Of a stretch of 64,000 nucleotides of DNA, positions 53,704 through 64,000 are shown in pieces. Each line of letters begins with the position of its first letter. The first letter of the stretch is position 1. The stretch covers positions 186,001-250,000 of the forward strand of contig JAQOTN010000047.1 in NCBI GenBank assembly GCA_028554745.1. The letters are read 5' to 3'. The translations under genes were made by a program, and so were the position numbers. The notes under the pieces are model-generated. The model saw nothing but the letters and a program-made list of their open reading frames with translations, made no database searches and was not told the origin of the DNA. Origin of the DNA: Blastocrithidia nonstop (Eukaryota > Euglenozoa > Kinetoplastea > Trypanosomatida > Trypanosomatidae).

Positions 53704-54720
53704 ATGTCAAAGCAGTAGATAGGCGTTGACACTGCTGCTATTGCTGATGATGCTAAGACTCCAGCAGCAGCGTAGGACCCTCCAGTGACATGCCCAAGCT
53801 ACAAGTACATTTTCAAGGCATAAAGTGATGAGTGGGTGCAGATTTAGACGATCATTCGAGTAGTCTCGCCCAAAAAGGTGTTTGGCAGAGGTGGTATGCG
53901 GGTGTGTTACTAGGTAGACGAGTTAGACGAGGAAGGTCGTGGGACGGCGATGGTGGCAAAGTTGTTCCGTCACAACATATCACACGTAACAAAGCTTGAT
54001 TACTTTAATGAAGGTAAGGCACAGTGTATGTGTGAACAGTTTGCCATCAATTATAACAAGAGTAATGTGTAGGTTGAGAAGCCACGTATATCATTTCTAC
54101 AGTGTTACGTGGTGCGTATTCCTAATGAATCTATCCCATAATAGTACCAGAATAAACGCTCTGGCTTCTTTTCGTACAGAACGTAGGACACGCAGGAAGT
54201 GATGTTTATCATGTAGCCCAAGATGACAGGACACTTTACAAAGTATAATAGCAACTTTGGGCAAACATATCAGGAGGAAAAAAAGTCAAAGCTAACCTCA
54301 TAACAGACACGTAAACGCCATAAAAATTTTGAAGGTGCAGAGGCGTTTTCGCACTTTACACTTTCACAGAGTGGTGGGTCAATGCTAGTGTGTGACTTGC
54401 AAGGTGTCAATGACTTCTTTACTGATCCTCAGATACACAGTGAAGATGGAAAAGGTCTGGGTTTGGGAAACATGGGTCTGGAAGGTATTGACAAATGAGT
54501 TGGTAGTCACGTGTGTAATGATATTTGCAAAGCACTTGGTTTACAACCAATAGACCTTGGCTCACATTAGCGAAGTCATTACCGTAACTTGCGTGCAAGT
54601 TTAGTCCAACAGGCTGCGGTCCGACCGCAAGACCTAGTGCCTTTAAGCAAACCTATTAGTGAAATGACCTAGGATGAACAATTAGAGTACGCAATGCAGA
54701 TATCTCGATTAACCTCGTAA
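53704..54720 (+). CDS. Alpha-kinase (MHCK/eEF2K family) with C-terminal ubiquitin-interacting motif
   Basis: About 338 residues. The atypical alpha-kinase fold is recognised from GRGGMRVCYEVDEL, MVAKLFRH with the ATP-binding Lys, the EPKMTGHFTKYNSNFG segment, AFSHFTLSQSGGSMLVCDLQ, and GVNDFFTDPQIHS, then GLGLGNMGLEGIDKWVGSH and VCNDICKALGL. Asp and Gln of DLQG and the GN-x-G loop are present, so it should be active. The last 17 residues, EDEQLEYAMQISRLTS, fit the UIM consensus (acidic patch, Ala, then Ser). That would let the kinase bind ubiquitin. Substrate unknown. A tiny N-terminal Ala-rich region precedes the domain. Three TAA codons in a row close the gene (54718-54726). Confidence 0.92.
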
Positions 54721-56472
54721 TAATAATTGTGATAAAAAAAATGATGATAGTAATAATAAAGTGTTTTACTAGATTATTTACTTTTCTACGTTTTTTTTTT
54801 TCACAGAGGCTATAGTACAAGCAATTTGTAAATAGTAAAAAACCTCCAATATTTGCTGTAATTATTTTATAAAAACAACTTACTAATATTATGATTTTTG
54901 CGGTATTTTTTTCACATTTACATATTTCATTTTCGATACTTGCAATAACAATCAATTGTTAATAGTTTGTATTTTTTTTGTTTATGATATTTTGTTTATG
55001 CTATGTAATTAGTATATCGTTAGTAATTATTAGCTCGCAGAAAGTAGGAGTAAAGTAAATGTTGGCACGTTTGTATTGAAAAAAAATCACACAGATCACC
55101 ATCTTTTTTTAAAGAAAATAAAAAATAATTTCTATATCATCTTTTACTCAGAAATTTTGCTTTTATTTTCGTCTTTTGTTTTTTTGCGTTGTAACAGCAC
55201 ACGCTACCTTACTGTGTCTCGTTATTTGTACTTTTATTTTGTCTTCTTTCCCCGGTGCAACGTGATTTCTCCTTGCATTTTTGATCTCTACAATCTTAAT
55301 ATTTTCGAGTGCGTGTGTGTATGTGTGTGTGTGTGTGTAGTCGCTAGATTCTTTTATCTGAAAGTGAAAAGAAAAGATAATGGATGCTGTAAAGTGAAAG
55401 AGTTGGCAATTAGTAAGTTAGCATACAAAAGTGCGAAGATTATTGCTCTTGTGTACAAAGAGATGGCACGGTAATCATAATAGTTTATCATCTCCATTTA
55501 TCTGCACTATTGGCATCTTGTAAAAGTCCTTACACAACTAATATAAACATATATGCTACCAAAAAAATTTAACAGTATGATAATCGATCTTTTGATAACA
55601 AAGTTGTAATAATTTACTCTTCATTTACTATGCAACAGCTTTCATTTATTATATCATGTGTACGGAATGAATGTTATTGCATTATTATGTAAAACAAACG
55701 AATCAATTTATACTTCAATATACCATTTCTTCTTTCTCTCGACGCTTTTCTATTTGCAAATTATATCTTTACAATTGTTTGTAGTATGGTATTTATTTAC
55801 TAATTATTGTATCAATTTTCATCTCTTCCTCGCGTTCTGTAGAAATTAATAATAGAACAGTCTTAGCTAAAGATATCAACATCTATCTTAGTTTCCCTTT
55901 TCTTTGCAGTGCTTTTCCATTTTTACAGCTGTTTTGATCTTACACTTTCAACATATTACTCTTAAATCACACAAAATTATTTTTTTACGAAAAGTTATAA
56001 TTTACACGTTAGAGTAGTTTACCTTTTGTAAAATTATTTTTTTAACTTACTTTGTTACTTCTGATTATTAGAATAATATACACACAAAAAAAGGGTTAAA
56101 ATTGACATTCACGAAAAATAATTTTTTTTTCAGCTATTACAATAACATTCATTTATAATTGCTTTTTTTAAAAATTGTTCAATCTTCACTTAGTCAAATC
56201 TTTATACTTTTCTCAAAAAAAGTTGCCTCTAAACATTTTTCGTCATTGCAATCTTATCATCATTTACTTTGAAGATAAATAGTTGACCCTTCGGTAAAGC
56301 GATTTGTTAATTGCATATAAGCCGTATTATTTTTTCATTTTCTCCGTGCTTAGATTAATTTATTATTTTTTTTGCTTGATAGAATTTTTACCATTAAATT
56401 GACTTTTTATCTTTTTTATATTTGCTGAAAACTTACAAACAAACAAGGATAAAGACGTCAACGAAAAATAAA
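54721..56472. other. Long AT-rich spacer with GT repeat
   Basis: About 1.75 kb, one of the two longest spacers in the window. It is AT-rich, with many T runs and a (GT)n tract at 55310-55338. Open stretches occur (for example 55076-55474), but their composition is intergenic and they carry few of the Glu or Asn codons typical of this genome's genes. No tRNA-like structure was recognised. Confidence 0.55.
55310..55338. repeat. (GT)n microsatellite
   Basis: A nearly pure GT dinucleotide run with one A interruption near 55321. Confidence 0.85.
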
Positions 56473-59349
56473 ATGCAATTAAACTACAGCCCAGCCAAAA
56501 ATTAGTAGAGTAGAGTGGAATTGCTAATTGCTACCGTGGATAACTTAACCAAGACGTTAGAGGAACAGTTTACCTCGCAACAGCGCAACCTGTAAGCATC
56601 TTACCAAGCTATTTGTTAACAAATCAATTCCATGAGAATAAAAGTTTAATGTGCCATTGCAAACTCAAACGAAAGTGCAAACATGAACACTTTCAGAAAT
56701 TTAGGTATATCTGCCAATAAAAATGGTAGCAATGGTATGAGCCGTTAACAGATATTAGCCATGAATGCCTGTGCCACACCAGTGAAAGACACGTTTGTCA
56801 TGCAAGCAACACCACACAACAATGATGCGTTGACGTGTTTGTAGCATTTGCAAAATTCAGTAAAAGGTAAGACCGGCCACCGAGAAGGAGTTATTGCACA
56901 AAATAACACGTACAACAATCAGCAAAGCGGAATGCAAGCTCAATCAAACTTCGCTCCGGTTAAGACAAGCATTACGACACCTGTCATTACACCACCGGTA
57001 CACATCTCGTAACGTAAAAATTACGAAACGGTATTCTCACCAGTCTCACACTCCTCTACCTCATCGTTAAGTGTATCTCATGCCAAGTCGCATGTTAGTC
57101 AAGTTAACGAAAAAAATATATTATACTCACGAAGTGCACGATCACTAACCTAGAGCTTAGCAGATACCTCACCTCTTCAGTTGCAAGTTGTAAATAACAC
57201 ATCATTGCACAACAATGACGCTGATAATTTAATGATGATGACGATGATGATGAATGGCAATAGTAGTCTATCACAAAAAAATAATAACGAAAATGATATT
57301 TATGCTCATAATAATATGAATGCCAATAATGCAAAAGACTTGAAGTCAATGACGACAATGACGACGATGATGAGTAAAGACGGGAGAGGAGAAGCTAATA
57401 ATTTACCCACAGTCGAAAGACACGAAAAGGACGACAACAACATTAGCAACAATAACAGAAACAGAAATAATGAGGAGTCATATTTGCCAAATGTACAGTA
57501 CTACACAACTTCTGCAACACCAATAAAGACACGAATGACCGCCGCCTTTAACGCATACCAGCAGATGCAAAATGAAGGCATGAATAATATGAATAACAAC
57601 ACTGATGCCAGTAGTGTGAACGAAAACAATTAGTTAGGACTGAGTAGTACATGAAATGATAACTTTGTAGCAAATGTCATGAATGATTACAACGCGTATG
57701 CAACTACCACAACATCGTCATCGTTGACATCTTCATCGGCGGCATGAAGGCAAAACGTATTGGCTACATTTCCTTCATCATAGGTGCAAAGCAACATGCA
57801 TTATTTTACTGGATATGGTAATAATGGTGGTTATAATAGTAACACAAATGCTAACGTAGCCAATGCATACGATCAGACACCACACAATGTAAGTAAAATG
57901 ATTTCGGATTACAACGGCAACTCTGTAAAGGGCAATAGTGTACCTCTGCAGCTACATCATGAGTAGTCTCGCAACTTGGCTGAAATTCAGAGTAGGACAT
58001 TAGGCCATAGTGAGAGCACTGGTTTAACCGATAGCAGCCACACTGATGTTAACACCTACCATGACGTTCAGCTACTTGACAGTGTTAAGAGTATCGGAAG
58101 TCAGCAAATTGCAAATAATAGTATCAGCAATACTCCGCTGCACACCAATATCGTTCCATTCAGTCCATAGCAACGACTATCTAAACAGTATTTCACAAAC
58201 ACCGTACGTGCCGTGTACAAGAAAGGTAGGCCACACGTGGTAAAAATTTCGCAGGCCTCACTTTGCCCATCATCGAATAGCACCGAAGCCCCTAACATGC
58301 TAAATGGTAGTAACAGCAATAGTAGTAATGGTACTAGTAGTTATACTACTAATAGTAATAGCTGTAATAGCAAAAATAAATCTGACTATCACACCGATAT
58401 TGTAAATCACAAAAATAATAATTTTGATGATAATAATAGTAATGATGATAATGTTGAAAATATGAATGTTAAAGATGACGCGTCTATAGAGACTATTGAA
58501 GTTGACAATGACTATATTGATTAGTTTAATGATGAAAATCTGAAAAAATTAGGCATTGATCGCACCTCAAGTTGTAAAGTGTTGGTTGAGTTTAAGCGTG
58601 AGCGTGTGTACGAGTACAAATCTGCCTGCTTCATCTCTCCCGGAAGTTACGTGATAGTGCAGGCTGATCGTGGATAGGATTTGGGTGTAGTGATTAACAC
58701 ACTGTGCGAAACACGACATGAGCTGTTGTAAGATTAACAAGTAAGTAATAATCCACAACAGTTACACCAGCAGCAGCAGCAGTGTGAACGATAATCTCAA
58801 ACGGAGAAGAGTCTATCATCACTAAACATCTCTGTCACACCACGAAGTGAGGCTACCTCACCCAACAAACTAGGATCAAGTCGATACAGTAACACCAACA
58901 ATAGTCATAATGAGCTAGCTCATTCAGCAATCCTGAATAGCGGGAGTAGTCTTGGTGACAATGGCAATGTCATTGTTATAAATACCAACATCAATAATCA
59001 TCGTAGTACTGTGACGTAGGGTGTTATTTAGATTTGCCTGACCGGTAGCACCGTACCACGTAGTGTTGGTGTCGATAAAGGAATTATTTTACAACTTGCC
59101 TCAAAGAGTGATGTGTAGCAGCTTCATGGAGTACAAGTTGAATTAGAACGACGTGCAGTCGATGTCTGCTCGCAGCGTGTGCTGGAACGGGCATTGCCGA
59201 TGGTGATTGTGGATGCGGAGTATCAATTTGATACTAAGAAGATCATATTTTTCTATGAAGCGCAGCAACGAATGGATTTTAGATAGTTACTACGTGACTT
59301 ATTCAAGACATTCAGAGCACGCATATGAATGTAGCCTGTAACAAATTAA
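56473..59349 (+). CDS. PSP1 C-terminal-domain protein
   Basis: About 958 residues from ATG 56473 to TAA 59347. Most of it is disordered Asn/Thr/Ser-rich sequence with Met-rich repeats (near 57230 and 57350). The PSP1 domain is at the C-terminus, from about 58580 (LVEFKRERVYEYKS, then SYVIVQADRGEDLGVVI) to the end (DTKKIIFFYEAQQRMDFREL, LRDLFKTFRARIWM). It is split by an Asn/Gln-rich insert of about 100 residues. PSP1-domain proteins are numerous in trypanosomatids, and several act as post-transcriptional regulators bound to mRNA or cap-binding complexes. The Trp of RIWM is TGA (59326). Nothing in the sequence identifies the partner. Confidence 0.88.
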
Positions 59350-61234
59350 AGAAGGTTAGTTGGCATAAAGGAAAACTTAGAATAAAATACATAAACTGTT
59401 TATCAGTGTTTCAAACTTAAAATAATATTACAACAGTTTTATCCTTTATTTTACCACTTTTTCTATTAAAAATTGATTGAATAATAAGATAACAATTGTT
59501 ATATGTTGATAATGATATATAATTAAATATATATAAATAGTGGTAGTAACATTACTGATTTGCTTATTATTTTTAAAGAAAATTTGCTTTAGATTTTTCA
59601 GTTTATATTTTATTTCATAATTACTATTTATATATATTTATAAAAGAACTATTATAAGTGTATTTTTTCATTTGTGTGTATTTTTCTTTTTCAAAGAAAA
59701 TTAATAAATGCTAGAAGGCTTCTGTTCTCATAAATAATATTATTACAAATATGTATAGTAAGTTAACAAACTTAATGATCAAGGTAAAACTAATAGAGGA
59801 TTACAATAAATAAATGTAGTGTTGCAAACAGTGTTATTTGCAAATTTTAAAAAAATAATATCATTGCCAGTGTACTACTTTACACAATGTATTGTAAAAT
59901 ATATTACTTATTTCTTCTAGCTTACTTGACTATTTTACGTGTGCGAAAGTTAACATAGATATGTATGTATAAAATTATCACCTTACATTCGATTCAACAA
60001 TGATGTTTCAAAAAAAAAAGTTTTATGGTACTATTAGTCTGTGAAAAAATCACTAGTCTTGTTGAATAAATAATTTGTTTATTTTGTTGTATTTGTAGAG
60101 GAAAAAAATAGCTATGATATTATAAAATATTTTTTAAAAATGTTTTTCCTTTATTTTATTTGCTTTTGTGAGAAAAGTCTATTGAACGATGTATAGTTAA
60201 CATTATTAACAAAATCAATATTAACGTTATTTGCAATGACAACAACAGCTTTAAAAGTAGTAATATATAAAGGTCAAACATTATTTATTCACTCTATATA
60301 CTGTCTTCTCCTTTTTCTTTCTAAGCTTACACAGCACAGCTGTCATAAATTAATATACGAAAAATTAAAAAAAGTAATTTATACACGTATTATCTTTATT
60401 TATTCTATATATGCGTTGCTTACCCCATGTTATATTTTCTCTACTAATATTTTATGCTTTGTCTACTTACATACATTTGATCTACTAATTCAACTAGATA
60501 AAAATTCTTCATGCATTACTTGTCTTCACGTTTTTTCTTTGTTTGAAACAACATCCCTCATTTTCTATTTACATTTGTTTATTTTTTTTTAATGATGATG
60601 TGTGCTTGTGTGTCTGTGCGTGCTTATGGTATTTAGTATTTTTTGTGTGTCATAATTTTAATAAACAATGTACAGATAGATGTATATTTCCGGTAGAAAT
60701 TAGTGTAAGTATTACGCACCATCAGGTAAAGCAACTACAATGCATTGTAAAGAATTACAGCATAGAAGAAAAAGCTTGCATTTCCTCTACATTTTTTATA
60801 AAAAATATAGTGCTTAGACGTTACTTAATATTTTTTGCAACATGATGTTTGTCTACATAATTTATGACAATCGATGCACAACTACGCACAAAAAAAGAAA
60901 AGGCGGTTAGTTTGCAGTTTACTTTAATTGTAACGGGTTGCTTTGTAGTTAATGTTAGTGTATTACTCAACTTAATAATTTCAGTTTCATTGCTTGATTT
61001 TATTTCTTATATTTTTATTTACCAGTAAGAAAATACTTAGCAGATAAATAAATTTCGTTGTACTGGTGAAGTTTAGTGCAAGCGATCTTTTTTTCTCATT
61101 GTATTTACATAATTTCGTGGTTTTAATATTTTATACGTAAAAGCAATTTTTCGCACGTGTACTACATCCAAAGCAAAGCAGCAACAAACAAAGAGGCAAT
61201 AAAAAACATTGTGTAAGTAAAGTCTTTCGAAGTA
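59350..61234. other. Long AT-rich spacer
   Basis: About 1.9 kb, the longest spacer in the window, AT-rich throughout. Two overlapping hydrophobic open stretches (60236-60592 and 60543-60845) look like chance frames in T-rich DNA. No tRNA, repeat array or conserved element was recognised. Confidence 0.55.
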
Positions 61235-62998
61235 ATGGCAAAAAAATGCAAAAAGGTGTCAGTTACAACATTAGACACGAGTCCTAGTGTTGAAGGTGCC
61301 AAAAATGTAGTGTTAAAAACAGACAATACTAATAGCATAACGCCGAATGCTAATGCCAAAATTAACAAGGGCCGTGTGTGATTTGATGAAAGCGATGATC
61401 ATTTTTCACATCAAATTATTAACAACAGCGACAACAACAATATCAATGATAAAAATAATATTCACAACAAGAAGAACAGTGAGAGTTACAGTCAACAAAT
61501 AAATAGTAATGTAGTAAATAAGTCTGTACCTGCATTTCTCAAACAAAGTCACGTAACACCGTCGTGGGCAATGACTGATGCACAACGAACCTTGTCGTAT
61601 TATAAAGAAGAGGAAGACAACCACGATAGTCCTATTAGTTAGCATTCGTTTACACCCATTTCATCTTTAACACACAAACCATCCTCTTCTTCCTCCTATA
61701 TGTCATCATTGTCATTGGCACTGTCTCATCATAAAGATATTCGTAAACGTTTTCGCAGTGACGGCCTAGACGCATTACTTGCCCGCACAGAGCCGTTACT
61801 GTAGTAGGACAACTCTACACGTACTAAAAGCCATTACTTCGGTGCAGGTCCTAAAGTGAGCAATCACTTTACCAAACAACCACCATCCGTCTTATCAACG
61901 TTACCGTTGCCTCGTGACGCCGCGCACACCATTCACTGACACCGTAACGGACAGTTGGTGGTTGTTGGGGGTAACATGCACATCTACACCTTTCACGCCG
62001 CCGGCAGCTTTGTTTAGCAGTTAAGTAAAATACACGTTGGCAAGGCTACTCGTTTTGCCACACTCAGCCCATCGTAGGAGGCGTTGGTGTTTTGTGCGCA
62101 TCAATCATACATGCCTTCCCGTCTAACTCTGGCAACGTAGCAGATACAGACTCTACCTTTCTTAGATATGCGTAATTGTGCTATTTACCGTCATAACCGG
62201 CCAGGTAGCAGTAAAAATGATTTTTACATTCGCAAACTGTTTAGTAACAACGCCGGCACAAATGGACAGGCTGGCTCGTAGGTCGTTGGTGTGGTTGCTG
62301 GACGAACGTTACGATTAGCCTCGTTAAGCTCTGGTAGTATACTCACCGACATTGTCGCAGATGACTTTATCAATGATGCTCAGTTTACTGCCGCACATGA
62401 GTTAATGCTTGCGAGTGGTAACACCATTAGTGTGTATGATGTGCGTAAGACCGCACACTTCATGTATCAAATTGTCGATGAAGGTGCGCTTACCATCAAC
62501 ACTTTCGCCTGCACCACATCCATCCTCGCAACCGGATCTGTGAGTGGTGTAGTAAACGTATTTGCACGTAATTCACTGACACCAGCAGGGAGTACTACTT
62601 CAACTAGTGATGTTAGCACAACTTTAGATGCTATGCCCACACAAGCAACATCAAAGAATAACAATATTAGTTCAATAAATAATTACAAGACTAATGTGAA
62701 ACCTTTCAAGACACTGAAAAACCTAACTACCCCAATCATGTCCATTTGTTTCGGTCTTAGCTCTATTGCAAATGCAAATAAAAGTAACAATGCCAAAAAT
62801 TTACTTGATGTGATGGCATTTAGTGCACGTGGACAGAAGAGTGCATTTCGTATTGCCTACTTGCCCGAGTGTAACGTATTGCCGTCGTTTCCTGCGGTAG
62901 CTATGCGGCATGGCTTTGTGCAATCACTTGCCATGGCATCAACAATACCGGTGTTATCTGTTGGAGAGCGACAAAAAGTAACAAACTATGCACTGTAA
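61235..62998 (+). CDS. UTP18: U3 snoRNP protein UTP18 (WD40)
   Basis: Small-subunit processome protein needed for 18S rRNA maturation in the nucleolus. About 587 residues. The N-terminus is disordered and includes GRVWFDESDDHF, the Trp-Asp-acidic motif of UTP18 family heads (Trp from TGA 61379). The WD40 propeller follows: AHTIHWHRNGQLVVVGGNM, YDVRKTAHFMYQIVDEGALT, ATGSVSGVVNVFAR, then VKPFKTLKNLTTPIMSICFG and YLPECNVLPSFPAV, which follow the order of UTP18 blades. Asn-rich inserts sit between blades. Ends NYAL-TAA-TAA. Confidence 0.88.
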
Positions 62999-63504
62999 TA
63001 ACAACAGCTCTAAAATACTAATAATTATTAATTGTAAAAATGTCTTTACTTTATAAACATATAAATAAATTATTTTAATTTAACATAATTCCTGTTAACT
63101 TTAAACATAGTAATTAAAATTTTATAAATAAGTGTAATTTTCTTGAAGTGTTACTCTAAGCATGCATCTTGAGTACAAATGAAATTGACAAAGACATCAG
63201 TAAGAGTAACAACAGTAACAGTCAAAAAATATTTGTAACAATCACTATGAATATTGTTAATGTAACATGCTATGTGCATGACTCTTTATTAAATTTATCA
63301 CACTCACTTATAAAACTTCAACCATTTCACTTTAATTTTTATTTTGCTTTTCTTGCTAAATTTGTATTTTTTGAATAAAAATTAATAATTTTTCTACTTG
63401 AGCATTATAACTTTTCCTCTAACGCAGACTAATTTCTCGTCTTATCATAAAATTTTTTTAACTTTACATGTATTTCATAGAGACCAATATATACCTATAG
63501 AATC
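62999..63504. other. AT-rich intergenic spacer
   Basis: About 500 AT-rich bases. A short open stretch near 63169-63378 has an Asn/Ser-rich beginning but no ATG and no continuation, so I leave it uncalled. Confidence 0.55.
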
Positions 63505-64000
63505 ATGTAGAAAATACAAAATACTGATCATATTGCTAGTAACTTGTGCAACGAAACAGTCATCCCTGTGTACGTGATTGATAATGCTGATTAGTTTGTA
63601 CGAAAGTGTAAGCCTTATCATATTATTGATGTGAAAAGTGATGCCTATGAAGCAAACAATGTCAAATCAAGTAGTATAGATAATAGTGACAAAATAAAAA
63701 ATACATCTTCACTTATGTAAGTTTGACGTTCACACGAAAATATAGTAAATCAATAACAATTACAAAAAAAAGTCAAATCAGACACGAGTAACTGCGCAAA
63801 ATTACATGTGAAAAGAGTGAGCAGTACTGTTTTGACAAATAAAGTTGCCAATACACAAACACCCGTGACAAAAGTAAATTAATTCACATAGTGCACATTA
63901 TCATAATAAGTGCAACAAAATAAACCGTACCAAATGTGCTTCAGTAGTTGTTTCAGTAAAGATGACAAATGTACACATAACCATGAAAATGATCATTTTT
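63505..64000 (+). CDS. Cys/His-motif protein, 3' end outside the window
   Basis: The frame opens at ATG 63505 and is still open at the window end, at least 165 residues. The second codon is TAG, giving M-E-K-I-Q. The first part is Asn/Ser/Lys-rich and unremarkable. Near 63946 there is QMCFSSCFSKDDKCTHNH, whose C-x6-C-x3-H end resembles a CCCH zinc finger, although the first spacing is short. Trypanosomatids have many CCCH RNA-binding regulators, so that is the leading guess, made on a truncated view. Confidence 0.6.

Noticed and set aside
55076-55474. Open frame of 132 codons across a GT repeat
   Set aside because: It reads poly-Cys/Val through the microsatellite and has intergenic composition.
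60236-60845. Two hydrophobic open stretches in the longest spacer
   Set aside because: Their codons are Phe, Leu, Ile and Tyr from T-rich DNA, with no Glu-UAR usage and no recognisable family.

Overview
The window is nuclear chromosomal DNA of a trypanosomatid that uses the Blastocrithidia-type genetic code (NCBI table 31). UAA and UAG are read as Glu, UGA as Trp, and UAA also serves as the terminator. Two independent lines point there. First, the ribosomal proteins eL22 and eL18 read as typical kinetoplastid sequences; all recognisable genes lie on the + strand, with no introns seen and long AT-rich spacers, as in a polycistronic unit. Second, conserved families (RPT6, GCP2, MAK5/DDX24, M3 peptidase, CFAP298, UTP18, PrmC/HemK, alpha-kinase) only read through if in-frame TAA/TAG is Glu and TGA is Trp, and the conserved residues fall exactly there.

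Layout. 2-6547 and 7308-13841: two adjacent giant multi-C2-domain proteins, tandem paralogues by their matching C-terminal regions. 14808-18413 and 19286-about 22801: two large low-complexity proteins of unknown function. 23813-25099: 26S proteasome ATPase RPT6. 25828-29529: gamma-tubulin complex protein 2. 30082-33057: MAK5/DDX24-type DEAD-box helicase. 33419-34156: small mitochondrial basic/coiled-coil protein. 34483-34875: ribosomal protein eL22. 35274-36395: L-asparaginase family. 37186-38151: RMDN-like TPR protein. 38863-41055: mitochondrial M3 metallopeptidase. 41987-42502: small mitochondrial protein. 43163-44164: DNAJC9. 44535-46550: PrmC/HemK release-factor glutamine methyltransferase. 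46844-47647: CFAP298. 48002-48611: eL18 with a 13-nt insertion. 48974-52810: large unknown protein. 53704-54720: alpha-kinase with a terminal UIM. 56473-59349: PSP1-domain protein. 61235-62998: UTP18. 63505-end: start of a Cys/His-containing protein.

Neighbours are not functionally grouped, as is normal for kinetoplastid clusters. Housekeeping themes recur: ribosome biogenesis (MAK5, UTP18, eL18, eL22), proteostasis (RPT6, DNAJC9, M3 peptidase), and cytoskeleton/flagellum (GCP2, RMDN-like, CFAP298). No promoters are visible or expected. Candidate trans-splice acceptors (polypyrimidine tract followed by AG) precede several genes. No tRNA, rRNA, CRISPR array, LTR element or intact transposon was recognised. 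All minus-strand open frames look like shadows. All frame and family assignments were made by eye without database searches.
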